The notes under the pieces were generated by a model. That model was given only the letters and a program-made list of their open reading frames with translations. It ran no database searches and was not told the origin of the DNA. From a virus, in the IMG/VR virus record IMGVR_UViG_3300037247_001890, positions 105,275-169,274 of that record: DNA of 64,000 nt; one strand, written 5' to 3'. This document shows, piece by piece, positions 34,640 to 42,403 of the stretch. Position numbers and translations under genes: made by a program. Numbering within the stretch: position 1 is the first letter of the stretch; every line of letters starts with the position of its first letter.

Positions 34640-36694
34640 ATGATAACAACATTCCGCAATTTAGAAATTTCCAACCAATTGCTTGGTCTTAATATAACAG
34701 AAAATGTTTTTAAAAATATAAAAAAAGTATTTAAGACTAGTCGTGATGAAAAAGTTTCAAGTAGATTCTATTATTACGTATTAAAGCCTACATACAAAAT
34801 AGGGGTTTATTTAGGAGCTGGAACTTATATGCATAATGGTGACAAAGTTGTAGAACTCACCGAAAGACGTGGAAAAGAAACTGATAATGCTTCTTGGTAC
34901 CAGATAGACAACACAAAATTTAGTTTTGTGCCTACAACAGAAGAAATTAGTCACATAAGTTATTTATGTAGTACACTTCAGATGAGTACTACAAAAGACC
35001 CTATTTTTAATAGAATACAAAATTTCAAAAATAATATAATAGACTGTCTTAGAACTAAAGATTCAAAACATACATCCTCCTATGCGACAATAAATACAAA
35101 TATTAGTGAAGATTCAGAACAATTAGAAGATTTAATAAATTCTATAAACTGGTTGTATGACACTGATTTTGATAAAACTGGTATCACAGAAAGTCAACTT
35201 AAAGCCATGGGAAACAAATATTCCGGATTTGATTGGGAACTTGGCCTATTTTTTAAAGTAAGGGACATAAATGATAACAGACGTCTAGTCCTTATGGCAA
35301 CACTAGGAAGTCATTATAAAGGATATAATTATAGATGGAGAAGTTATAGTCCTTTATCATGGAGAATTCTAGATGTTCCTCATGACAATCCTGCATATAA
35401 CTACATAGACGTTGGAACATACGCAACAGAATTCGGAGACCAAATACCTGGTTCTATACAATTTGATCAGACTGTAAATTCATTACCCAAAAGCATAGAG
35501 CCAATAAAACATGCTATAGGTCGCAAAAAAGATATAATCCATATATTCGATCAGAACGCCGTTGATAAAGCTAATAAAAAATATATGCTAAAAATGGCAA
35601 TGGAAAAAGATGGCGAAGATAAAAAAGAGCAAGTCAAATTAAAAATAAATTCAAGAATAAAAAACATAGATAAACAATCATTGAAATTGAATGAAGCTAC
35701 TTTTAGTATTGATCAAATAGAATATTCCGGACAAATCCTGAAAAGTGACTCGGTAGATATAAGGGAATTGTTAGAAAGCCTATATAGATACCACGATTTG
35801 GATGATATCAATTATGATAGAGCTTTTGAGATGTTTATTTCTACATTAATTGGTAAAGTCATGCAAAATTATAACGACGATATCACTGCCACAATCGGGG
35901 ATATTGATGTCACATTACTTCAAAAACACGGAACGAATAAAACTGGAAGTCGATATGCTGTATATTACATAAATAATATACGAATCAATAAAGATGAGTT
36001 TGAGCCAGTATTACAGAGAGGGGCATGTTTTGAAGATGTGCCTACATATAATAAATTTTTAAAACAAGTAAGTGAATGTTCGTTAAAAATACATGGATTA
36101 CTGGATAGAGGTATAGATGTAAAAGTCAGAAGTCCGTTAAAAAATGAAATGATCATCCTTAAGCTTGAAATGATAAGAAGACACAAAAGGCAACATTTGA
36201 AAATAGGCAAAGAAATCTTTCTGATAAAAAATACTACCAGAATAGCCAACTTGCCTAAGAAGGAATACTTAGACGATGTGATAGATGTCCTTTTGAATCC
36301 AGATAATGTAGAAGGTGTAACACCGGCAAATCTAAAAACACTGGTAATTCAAGCACGTCAAGCTTATACTGATGCTATAGAAAAGTCTAAAATATTATTA
36401 GAAACAACGATTGAAAAATTCAATCTTGAAAAAACGACAGTTACTTCAAAAAATTCAAACTATACAGGCTACATAGTACCTGGAAAGATCAAAACATACT
36501 TTGTAGCATATGATAATAATAAACACACAAATGGTTGTGGTGTATACACGTATCCGGATATGAACTATGTTTGCATAGTTGATAAAACACCAAACCAACA
36601 AGTTGGCGTAGATAAATTCGTAAACAGAATATACGCCCTGGCCAATGATAAACTACTGGCCAAACAAATCCACACACTGAATATTCAGAAATAA
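34640..36694 (+). CDS. 684-aa protein of unknown function, upstream of Ubl module
   Basis: I do not recognise this as a named family. It has a mixed N-terminal part with Tyr- and Arg-rich segments, a middle with charged helices, and a conserved-looking C-terminal domain at about 600-684. That domain contains GKIKTYFVAYDN, then KHTNGCGVYTYPDMNYVC (C633, C645), and ends in RIYALANDKLLAKQIHTL. It lies three bases before the Gly-Gly-terminated protein, so it is probably cotranslated with it. The C-terminal Cys after a strand recalls, weakly, the E2-like proteins of bacterial Ub-like operons; it could instead be the module's substrate or effector. Confidence 0.5.
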   Translation: MITTFRNLEISNQLLGLNITENVFKNIKKVFKTSRDEKVSSRFYYYVLKPTYKIGVYLGAGTYMHNGDKVVELTERRGKETDNASWYQIDNTKFSFVPTTEEISHISYLCSTLQMSTTKDPIFNRIQNFKNNIIDCLRTKDSKHTSSYATINTNISEDSEQLEDLINSINWLYDTDFDKTGITESQLKAMGNKYSGFDWELGLFFKVRDINDNRRLVLMATLGSHYKGYNYRWRSYSPLSWRILDVPHDNPAYNYIDVGTYATEFGDQIPGSIQFDQTVNSLPKSIEPIKHAIGRKKDIIHIFDQNAVDKANKKYMLKMAMEKDGEDKKEQVKLKINSRIKNIDKQSLKLNEATFSIDQIEYSGQILKSDSVDIRELLESLYRYHDLDDINYDRAFEMFISTLIGKVMQNYNDDITATIGDIDVTLLQKHGTNKTGSRYAVYYINNIRINKDEFEPVLQRGACFEDVPTYNKFLKQVSECSLKIHGLLDRGIDVKVRSPLKNEMIILKLEMIRRHKRQHLKIGKEIFLIKNTTRIANLPKKEYLDDVIDVLLNPDNVEGVTPANLKTLVIQARQAYTDAIEKSKILLETTIEKFNLEKTTVTSKNSNYTGYIVPGKIKTYFVAYDNNKHTNGCGVYTYPDMNYVCIVDKTPNQQVGVDKFVNRIYALANDKLLAKQIHTLNIQK

Positions 36695-36697
36695 AAA

Positions 36698-36940
36698 ATG
36701 ATAAAACAGAAACAATTCGAAAAAAAAGAAATTACTTACCGTGTAGTTTCCCCAAATGGTCATGATGAATGTACATTCGATCATAGTACCGCTTTGACAA
36801 ATATTCGCGCTTTAGTCAAAGATGAGGGAAAATGGTTATATATAAATAATGATTATGTTAACCCTGAAACTCTTACAACAAGAGATTTAGATCAGGCAGA
36901 AGATATCATTTTAACAAACGCCGTAGCTGGTGGATGTTGA
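36698..36940 (+). CDS. ubiquitin-like protein ending in Gly-Gly-Cys
   Basis: The 80-residue product has a beta-grasp-like order. An N-terminal strand pair (EITYRVVSPNGHDECTF) is followed by a helix (TALTNIRALVKDEG), then WLYINNDYV. The end, DLDQAEDIILTNAVAGGC (G78, G79, C80), resembles the MoaD/ThiS/ubiquitin C-terminus with the activation Gly-Gly and one extra residue. Exposing Gly-Gly would need removal of the Cys, and a JAMM peptidase gene follows. Ubls are activated by E1-like enzymes and joined to proteins or used as sulfur carriers. The assignment rests on size, fold pattern, tail and neighbours. Confidence 0.75.
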   Translation: MIKQKQFEKKEITYRVVSPNGHDECTFDHSTALTNIRALVKDEGKWLYINNDYVNPETLTTRDLDQAEDIILTNAVAGGC

Positions 36941-36944
36941 CAAT

Positions 36945-36970
36945 AGGGGAGACTTGTCTCCCCTTTTTTT
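36945..36970 (+). terminator. intrinsic terminator between Ubl and JAMM peptidase genes
   Basis: AGGGGAGAC (36945-36953) and GTCTCCCCT (36956-36964) form a perfect stem with a tight loop, followed by a run of T. It lies four bases after the Ubl stop and 15 bases before the peptidase ATG. Read-through would set the ratio of Ubl to its enzymes. Confidence 0.85.
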
Positions 36971-36985
36971 AAATAGGACACTAAA

Positions 36986-37495
36986 ATGGATAGAATAGAC
37001 ATTGCTTCTGACCTAATGGAGCAATTAAAAAATTACGGAAAAAAATACTACCCTGGGGAATGTTGTGGCCTTTTAACTGGCATAACTCGACGTATAAACA
37101 ATAATGTTAGATCGGTACCAGTAGAATTTCATCCAATTGATAATGTCAGTAAAGAACCATATAAATGGGATTACGTTATGGATCCAAATCAATACATGAA
37201 TGTGTTGAAAAATACAACCTTATTTAACAAAAAATCTGCAATTGAATTAACTGCAATATTTCACACGCATCCGAATAACCTACCAATTCCCAGTCAGTAC
37301 GATATTATTGGGGCGGCATGGTATACTGCATATTTGATTTACGGGATAGCTACAGATTCTATGGCGGCATGGTTCTGGGATGGTACATTCTTCAAAAGAA
37401 TACCCATCAATGAAGAAAAAATAACGCAAGATACCGTCTATGCTGATGGAAAAGAAAGGGATTGGGAATCATGGAAACATGTAGGATCGCTATAG
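36986..37495 (+). CDS. JAMM-motif metalloprotease (JAB/MPN domain)
   Basis: The 169-residue protein is a JAB/MPN domain. GECCGLLTG supplies the catalytic Glu (E25), and FHTHPNNLPIPSQYD is the zinc motif H-x-H-x7-S-x2-D (H93, H95, S103, D106). Such enzymes cleave after Gly-Gly of ubiquitin-like proteins to mature them or to release them from targets. The ribosome-binding site TAGGA precedes the ATG. Its stop lies inside the E1-like gene, so both are coupled. The gene order matches bacterial Ub-like operons. Confidence 0.85.
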   Translation: MDRIDIASDLMEQLKNYGKKYYPGECCGLLTGITRRINNNVRSVPVEFHPIDNVSKEPYKWDYVMDPNQYMNVLKNTTLFNKKSAIELTAIFHTHPNNLPIPSQYDIIGAAWYTAYLIYGIATDSMAAWFWDGTFFKRIPINEEKITQDTVYADGKERDWESWKHVGSL

Positions 37496-38073
37496 TTGGA
37501 GCAGGCGGTATTGGGAGTTATCTCTGCAAAGAAATGCACAACTTCCATAAGCACGATCAATTCGGAGCATGCAATGTTGAGATAACTGTATGGGATAATG
37601 ATACAGTTGATATGAAAAATCTAAAATACCAAAATTTCCAAGAGTTTGATTTAGGTGACAACAAAGCAGAAGTGATTGGCATGAGATATGATTTTGATTA
37701 TGAAATAGAACGGTTAGAAGAAGAAGCCGCATTTAACAATTATAATGTAATAATCGCAGCAGTAGATAATAGTAAATTTCGCAGATTACTTTATAATTGG
37801 GCTGAAAAAAATGCAGAAACATACTGGATAGATCTAAGATCAGAAGGTAGAGCAGTTGCGTTTTTCACACAACATAGAAGTAATACATTAGAAAAAATGC
37901 TTGATACATTAGCCGATACACCAGAGGAAGGTACCAGTTGTCAATTGGCATTTGAATTGGAAAAAGGCATTATACAACAAGGTAACAAAATAATAGCCGC
38001 AATAGGTTCACAATTATTTATCAACTACTTGCGACAAGAAAAAAATTCATCTAAATTCATAGCCAGGTTTTAA
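37471..38073 (+). CDS. E1/ThiF-like adenylyltransferase
   Basis: From ATG 37471 the product is about 200 residues. The nucleotide-binding GAGGIGS lies at 10-16, and the E1 hallmark WDNDTVDMKNLKYQNF follows with GDNKAEV. GTSCQ (C157) is a possible thioester Cys. E1-like enzymes adenylate the C-terminal Gly of a Ubl and pass it on. A TTG nine bases earlier is an alternative start; both lie within the JAMM gene. There is no zinc-binding CxxC, so this is a minimal E1 core. Confidence 0.85.
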   Translation: METCRIAIVGAGGIGSYLCKEMHNFHKHDQFGACNVEITVWDNDTVDMKNLKYQNFQEFDLGDNKAEVIGMRYDFDYEIERLEEEAAFNNYNVIIAAVDNSKFRRLLYNWAEKNAETYWIDLRSEGRAVAFFTQHRSNTLEKMLDTLADTPEEGTSCQLAFELEKGIIQQGNKIIAAIGSQLFINYLRQEKNSSKFIARF

Positions 38074-38074
38074 A

Positions 38075-38488
38075 ATGAAAAAAAGAAACTTTTTAGTACC
38101 CGTATTTAAAGACAGCGGAAAGCTAGCAAATGGCTGGTATGCTTATCATACGAATCAGGGTAAACACTCCGATCGAACCATGGTTCCTAATTTTGAGATA
38201 AATCTTCATTTATTTCTAACAGAGATACGTCCCACAAAAGGTAGCTTCAGGGCCGTTTTTCTAGATTCACATGGACACAATTATTATATGATGGGATCTG
38301 ATTTTAATGCATTACTGAACCGAGCAGAGCCAAATCCTGTAAATCCAGCATTTGATGGAACTTTTACTGTCGCGCATAAATCATATGATTATACAATACG
38401 CTTAGTGGACCCGACAAATGATGAACCATTAAACGAAGCAAAAATGATAGAAATGATGAATGACCCTAGGAGACTTCAACATGTTTGA
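38075..38488 (+). CDS. hypothetical protein downstream of the E1-like gene
   Basis: The 137-residue product begins one base after the E1-like stop and overlaps the next gene. It has no Cys, so it cannot be a thioester-forming E2. Strand-rich sequence (GSFRAVFLDSHGHNYYMMG) and a C-terminal helix suggest a small alpha/beta protein. It may belong to the Ub-like operon by position, but I cannot assign a role. Confidence 0.5.
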   Translation: MKKRNFLVPVFKDSGKLANGWYAYHTNQGKHSDRTMVPNFEINLHLFLTEIRPTKGSFRAVFLDSHGHNYYMMGSDFNALLNRAEPNPVNPAFDGTFTVAHKSYDYTIRLVDPTNDEPLNEAKMIEMMNDPRRLQHV

Positions 38489-38828
38489 AATAAACAATGA
38501 TCTAAGAAATATAAAATACAAAAGCTGGCACAACTGGTTTCATCTATGTGCCAGTATTCTTTTTACAATAGGTTTTTACTATTCTTTTGATTTTCAAGCC
38601 ATTATTTGGGCCGGACTCTCAGCATGGGCAATTGGCATCCTTTGGGAAATTGGTGATGGATTCAAACCCTGGTTTTATCTATTTAGGTATAGAGACGATC
38701 GGCCAACATGGATAAGCTGGGTAGTACAAAATTTCTTTTATTCAGATAAATTTTCTCTACAAGACGTTCTTGTATGGGATTTAACCGGATGCGTAATTGG
38801 AATATTCATACTCTTAATGATGACTTAA
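38481..38828 (+). CDS. small membrane protein (three segments)
   Basis: ATG 38481 is chosen because an AGGAG lies just upstream (in CCTAGGAGACTTC); an earlier ATG at 38460 lacks one. Hydrophobic segments occur at about residues 25-40 (LCASILFTIGFYYSF), 45-60 (IIWAGLSAWAIGILW) and 100-115. It resembles small membrane proteins of unknown function. It starts inside the preceding gene and is followed by the AAA+ gene. Confidence 0.55.
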   Translation: MFEINNDLRNIKYKSWHNWFHLCASILFTIGFYYSFDFQAIIWAGLSAWAIGILWEIGDGFKPWFYLFRYRDDRPTWISWVVQNFFYSDKFSLQDVLVWDLTGCVIGIFILLMMT

Positions 38829-38840
38829 TAGGGAGGTCTA

Positions 38841-40058
38841 TTGAAATTTGAAAATTATCTAAAATTTGGAAAAAAATTAATTATTGAAGGTTTTGCAGAA
38901 GAAAATTTCATAAAAAATTCTAAAGACGATTTAATAGGATTTGGAATAGATAGTGATAACAGAGTTCTTCATATGTTTACAGATACATATGAATTAATTG
39001 AATCTACTAGGAAAGGCCTTTTAAATATTGATGGTCAATTTTATACGGATATGCCACCTTATGAGTATGTATTTAAAATAGATAGTCAGTTTTATGCTAT
39101 TTTCTACACTTTAATTCACGGGGTGGATTACAGATACAAAGCTTCTATTGTTAAAAAAGATATGACGCAAGAAGAAGGAATACAAATACTTAGGAAATTG
39201 GTAAAAGACTATGTCAATCATAGAAAACAAATACAAGCAAACCTGTTTAAAAGAAGTGAAAAAATTCTAGATGACGTCATATTACCCAAAGAACTTAAAC
39301 AATCCATATTAGGTGATATAAGAAATTTCTTAAACAGTAGAAAAAAGTATAAAGAATTTGGAATGGTCTGGAAAAGGGGTTATATTTTTCACGGACCTCC
39401 TGGAAATGGTAAAACACTCTTCTTGCGAAAACTTGGCGGGGCCTTTGGATTAAATATGACTGATATGACTAACAGATTAGATCAAGATGGTACCCTAAGA
39501 TTGCCACAACATGCAGAACCATACGAAAACGGCAGTAGTAGTCTCAGTTTAGGTAAATTAGCTTCTGGAGATGATGAAGACAATCCTCCAGAGATTTATT
39601 ACTTAGAAGATATGGAAAAAGTCATTGGTAAAAATGATGCTGATTTTGGTAGAATTACACTATCCAATTTCCTAACTGCTATTGACGGTGTTTCACGTTT
39701 GGCTGATGGTTTGATAATTATAGGTACAACGAATCACAAAGATAGGCTAGAGAGTGCAATTATAGGTCGTCCAGGAAGATTCGATAGGGTTTATGAATTT
39801 GCAAGACCTACGAATGCAGAAATATACAAATTCTTTGAACGTAGAAATTTTTTGATTGAGAATAAAAAGGTGACTACCGAATATTCGGATTTGATGACGA
39901 GAAAAAACTTTAGCATGGCTTTTGTTGAAGATTTTATACTATCCTGTGTAACAAAAGTCGACAAGCACATAATATCGACATCTATTGCGGATTCAGTAAT
40001 CAAAGACCTAGAACAATATAACAAACTTGAAGTCGAGTCAAACATGGGATTCAAATAA
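38841..40058 (+). CDS. AAA+ ATPase (BCS1/FtsH-like core), TTG start
   Basis: TTG 38841 follows GGGAGG by four bases. The 405-residue protein has a poorly conserved N-terminal ~165 residues and then an AAA+ core: Walker A GPPGNGKT (185-192), Walker B IYYLEDME (E256, D257), sensor IIIGTTNH, and the Arg-finger segment GRPGRFDRV. This core resembles BCS1-like and other remodelling AAA+ proteins. It follows the Ub-like operon, where an AAA+ unfoldase would be a logical partner, but no substrate is known. Confidence 0.75.
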   Translation: MKFENYLKFGKKLIIEGFAEENFIKNSKDDLIGFGIDSDNRVLHMFTDTYELIESTRKGLLNIDGQFYTDMPPYEYVFKIDSQFYAIFYTLIHGVDYRYKASIVKKDMTQEEGIQILRKLVKDYVNHRKQIQANLFKRSEKILDDVILPKELKQSILGDIRNFLNSRKKYKEFGMVWKRGYIFHGPPGNGKTLFLRKLGGAFGLNMTDMTNRLDQDGTLRLPQHAEPYENGSSSLSLGKLASGDDEDNPPEIYYLEDMEKVIGKNDADFGRITLSNFLTAIDGVSRLADGLIIIGTTNHKDRLESAIIGRPGRFDRVYEFARPTNAEIYKFFERRNFLIENKKVTTEYSDLMTRKNFSMAFVEDFILSCVTKVDKHIISTSIADSVIKDLEQYNKLEVESNMGFK

Positions 40059-40738
40059 TGATGTATCATAAAACTTGGAATCCATGGATACGCGAAAATA
40101 GTAGTCTTAGGCGCACGTCTAAGACTACCTTTTTTCGTCCTCTTACATATAAGAAACCTATTAGAATTTTTGTAGGCACCGAAGCTGATTTCTTTGATCC
40201 TGAAGTACCACATGTTTGGAGAAGAGATGCAGTAGAAATAATGACAAAGCAAAGAGACCTGACGTTTTTAATTCCAAGTACACAACCAGACCCTACTTGC
40301 ATTTTACCTAACACATGGATAGGATTGAAAATTAAAAATGATACGAATCTTATAAAACTCCTTAAATCAATAGAACATTTGCCTTTCGTTAAAAGATGGG
40401 TATTATTCGACGGTCTTACAAAGCCAAAAGATATTATGCCACTATTTAGATGTGACTCAGAGATTCACATTGGAGAAAAAGGCTGGCATCCAGCTTATCC
40501 ATGTGACAAATGTCTGGGAGACGGATATTTAAATAAATACATGATACAATGGAATGTTGTATCAGGTGATAAGGCAAAATACATGGACATAGACATCGTC
40601 CGAAACATACAACATTATTCGGACGTTTTACATATACCATTTTACTACAAACAAGCCTTGATAGGTGGAAAATTGATAAGGAAACCATATCTAGATGGCA
40701 AACAATATGGGCAGCTCCCAAGGGAGTTCAGTTTATAA
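40058..40738 (+). CDS. DUF5131 (Gp37/Gp68)-like protein lacking cluster cysteines
   Basis: The 226-residue protein follows the Gp37/Gp68 pattern: TWNPW at the start, IFVGTEADFFDPEVP, TFLIPSTQP, NTWIGLKI, RWVLFDGL, WNVVSGDKAK, IPFYYKQALIGGKL and a final LPREF. In the family TWNPW is followed by a Cys-rich segment for an Fe-S cluster; here that segment is replaced by NSSLRRTSKTTFF with no Cys. A different CDKC occurs later. The ATG overlaps the AAA+ stop (TAATG). Loss of the radical-SAM-type cluster would remove the usual chemistry. Confidence 0.65.
   Translation: MMYHKTWNPWIRENSSLRRTSKTTFFRPLTYKKPIRIFVGTEADFFDPEVPHVWRRDAVEIMTKQRDLTFLIPSTQPDPTCILPNTWIGLKIKNDTNLIKLLKSIEHLPFVKRWVLFDGLTKPKDIMPLFRCDSEIHIGEKGWHPAYPCDKCLGDGYLNKYMIQWNVVSGDKAKYMDIDIVRNIQHYSDVLHIPFYYKQALIGGKLIRKPYLDGKQYGQLPREFSL
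40101..40135 (+). terminator. terminator-like hairpin inside a coding sequence
   Basis: GTAGTCTTAG (40101-40110) and CTAAGACTAC (40119-40128) form a perfect ten-base stem with an eight-base loop, followed by CTTTTTT. It stands 43 bases after the AAA+ stop, a usual terminator position, yet lies within the open DUF5131-like frame. It may end most transcripts here, or be tolerated as coding sequence. Confidence 0.7.
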
Positions 40739-41057
40739 AGCACCTGAATACCCAAGTTCTATCACAGGAGTTGTAAGATATCTAAAAAAAGATCTAAAAG
40801 AATCTTTTCAGTTCCTTATAAAAGACAAAAACGTCAAAGAAATAAGAATAACAAAAATAGATAGAAAAAAACATATTATATATTTATGGATTTATAAAAA
40901 AGATAGGAAATACATAGCAAGAATAATGTCGTTATTGAGATTTTATCCATTTAAACATATGATATTTTCGGAAAAATCTGGATCTGGATTTATTTTTAAG
41001 TGTACGGTGGAAATCAATCCGACAATTATTCCAAAAGGTATTGTAGTATTAAATTGA
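40695..41057 (+). CDS. hypothetical basic protein (120 aa)
   Basis: The product is basic, with strands and helices (ITKIDRKKHIIYLWIYKKDRK). It starts within the end of the DUF5131-like gene; ATG 40707 is an alternative. No known family or catalytic motif. The C-terminal IVVLN ends just before a likely promoter. Confidence 0.5.
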   Translation: MANNMGSSQGSSVYKAPEYPSSITGVVRYLKKDLKESFQFLIKDKNVKEIRITKIDRKKHIIYLWIYKKDRKYIARIMSLLRFYPFKHMIFSEKSGSGFIFKCTVEINPTIIPKGIVVLN

Positions 41058-41082
41058 CTTTTGTATTTAATTTTATTAAATT
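41054..41082 (+). promoter_or_regulatory. weak promoter candidate before the sigma-factor gene group
   Basis: TTGACT (41054-41059) and TAAATT (41077-41082) are 17 bases apart, 25 bases before the next ATG. The same -10 sequence occurs in the candidate at 21664, which raises its weight slightly. AT-rich background makes chance matches possible. Confidence 0.35.
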
Positions 41083-41107
41083 GAATACATAACAACCAAT
41101 ACGAAGC

Positions 41108-41341
41108 ATGAAAGTAAGAATTATAAAAGCCAATGGGGTAAAAGAATTTAACAAAGGTATTAGTCTAGAAGAGTTTAACAAATTAATAGGACAAAATATG
41201 GACTATGTTACTAGCACAGATGGGACAACCGGATATTTCAATACTTATACAGACTCTGGCACAAACAAGATGGATTATACATACTCATCGCCAACTGGAA
41301 CTGAAAATCCATTTTTTGCACATATTTATTCAACCAGTTAA
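41108..41341 (+). CDS. small hypothetical protein (77 aa)
   Basis: The 77-residue product has an N-terminal strand (KVRIIKANGVKEF) and a polar, Thr/Gly-rich remainder (TTGYFNTYTDSGTN). It is the first of three closely spaced genes leading to the sigma factor. Function unknown. It has a ubiquitin-sized chain but no Gly-Gly end. Confidence 0.45.
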   Translation: MKVRIIKANGVKEFNKGISLEEFNKLIGQNMDYVTSTDGTTGYFNTYTDSGTNKMDYTYSSPTGTENPFFAHIYSTS

Positions 41342-41347
41342 TTGTTA

Positions 41348-41602
41348 ATGACTAATCAAAAATCATTTGAAGTCGAACTTTATAATGTATTAACGTTTAA
41401 TTCTGGTGAACCTGACTTTATAGAAAATACAAATGATAATCTGAAAATTAAAAATGCAGTAATCATTAGCATGGGATGGAAACCAGACAATCATTGGCAA
41501 AGCTTTTTATGGGGAATGCTAAAGCATTCTTTTATAAGAACACATTTTGATTATTTCGATCGCGCAGAAAAATATTATAAAGATAAAGATAAAGAAAAAT
41601 AG
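41348..41602 (+). CDS. small hypothetical protein (84 aa)
   Basis: ATG 41348 is preferred over a TTG six bases earlier. The product is acidic in the first half and ends in a charged KDKDKEK tail. No membrane segment or motif is seen. It lies six bases before the sigma-70 gene, so the two are probably coexpressed. Confidence 0.45.
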   Translation: MTNQKSFEVELYNVLTFNSGEPDFIENTNDNLKIKNAVIISMGWKPDNHWQSFLWGMLKHSFIRTHFDYFDRAEKYYKDKDKEK

Positions 41603-41608
41603 TTTTTC

Positions 41609-42391
41609 GTGGATAAATATTTAAAAGATGTCGGGAAAACAAAGCTTTTCACAGCTGAAGAAGAGCGTAAAGTAGCTTTACGCGCACAAGCTGGAGATCG
41701 AAAAGCTAAAGATGAGCTTATTGTCCGAAATTTGCGATATGTGATTGACGTCGCAAAAGGCTATCAAAGACAAGGATTACCACTAGAAGAACTAATTGCA
41801 GAAGGTAATTTCGGTATTTGTAAAGCAGCCGATCGATTTGATCCAGGCAAAGGAATGAAATTTATAACCTATGCTGTTTGGTGGATACGACAAAGCATTT
41901 TACAAGCTCTCTCCGAAAACACACGTGTTGTACGCATTCCCATAAACAAAATAAATGAAATACAAAAAATTAGAAAAATAATGGAACGAGAAATGCAAAA
42001 GAAAGGAGACTCGTCTCCTTCTGAATACAAAGTAGATCCTGACGTTCTTGAGATGTATTCTGCATTTCCTGTACGATTAGATTCAGAAACTGCTTCCGAA
42101 CAACCAATGATCGAGTTATTTCCTAATAAAGATGCTGTACCACCAGATTCAAAATTTGAGTCTGAATCTTTGAGAATAGATCTAGAAACGATATTGGAAA
42201 ATTTAGACAATAGAGAAATAGAAATTCTAAAATATTATCACGGGGTTGATGAATTCCGCCCTTTCACATTAGAGGAAATAGGAAATATTTTAGGTTTGAC
42301 CAGAGAGAGAATACGACAAATAAAGAAAAAATCTTTAAAAAAACTACGACGTAATCCCCGTTCTCGCAATTTACTAGACAAATATATCTAA
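41609..42391 (+). CDS. sigma-70 family factor, GTG start
   Basis: The 260-residue protein starts with GTG. It has sigma region 2 with LVEELIAEGNFGI-like sequence (here PLEELIAEGNFGI), FITYAVWWIRQSIL (85-98, DNA-melting helix), and region 3 start VVRIPINKINEI. A spacer rich in acidic residues follows, then region 4, LEEIGNILGLTRERIRQIKK (about 222-241). It is close to RpoD/RpoS-type factors and more complete than the sigma-like protein at 10609. Being in the plus-strand block, it probably directs middle or late phage promoters through the host RNA polymerase core. Confidence 0.88.
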   Translation: MDKYLKDVGKTKLFTAEEERKVALRAQAGDRKAKDELIVRNLRYVIDVAKGYQRQGLPLEELIAEGNFGICKAADRFDPGKGMKFITYAVWWIRQSILQALSENTRVVRIPINKINEIQKIRKIMEREMQKKGDSSPSEYKVDPDVLEMYSAFPVRLDSETASEQPMIELFPNKDAVPPDSKFESESLRIDLETILENLDNREIEILKYYHGVDEFRPFTLEEIGNILGLTRERIRQIKKKSLKKLRRNPRSRNLLDKYI

Positions 42392-42403
42392 CCAAAATAA
42401 TAG

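Noticed and set aside
38075-38488. E2 conjugating enzyme for the Ubl module
   Set aside because: The protein has no cysteine, so it cannot carry a thioester.
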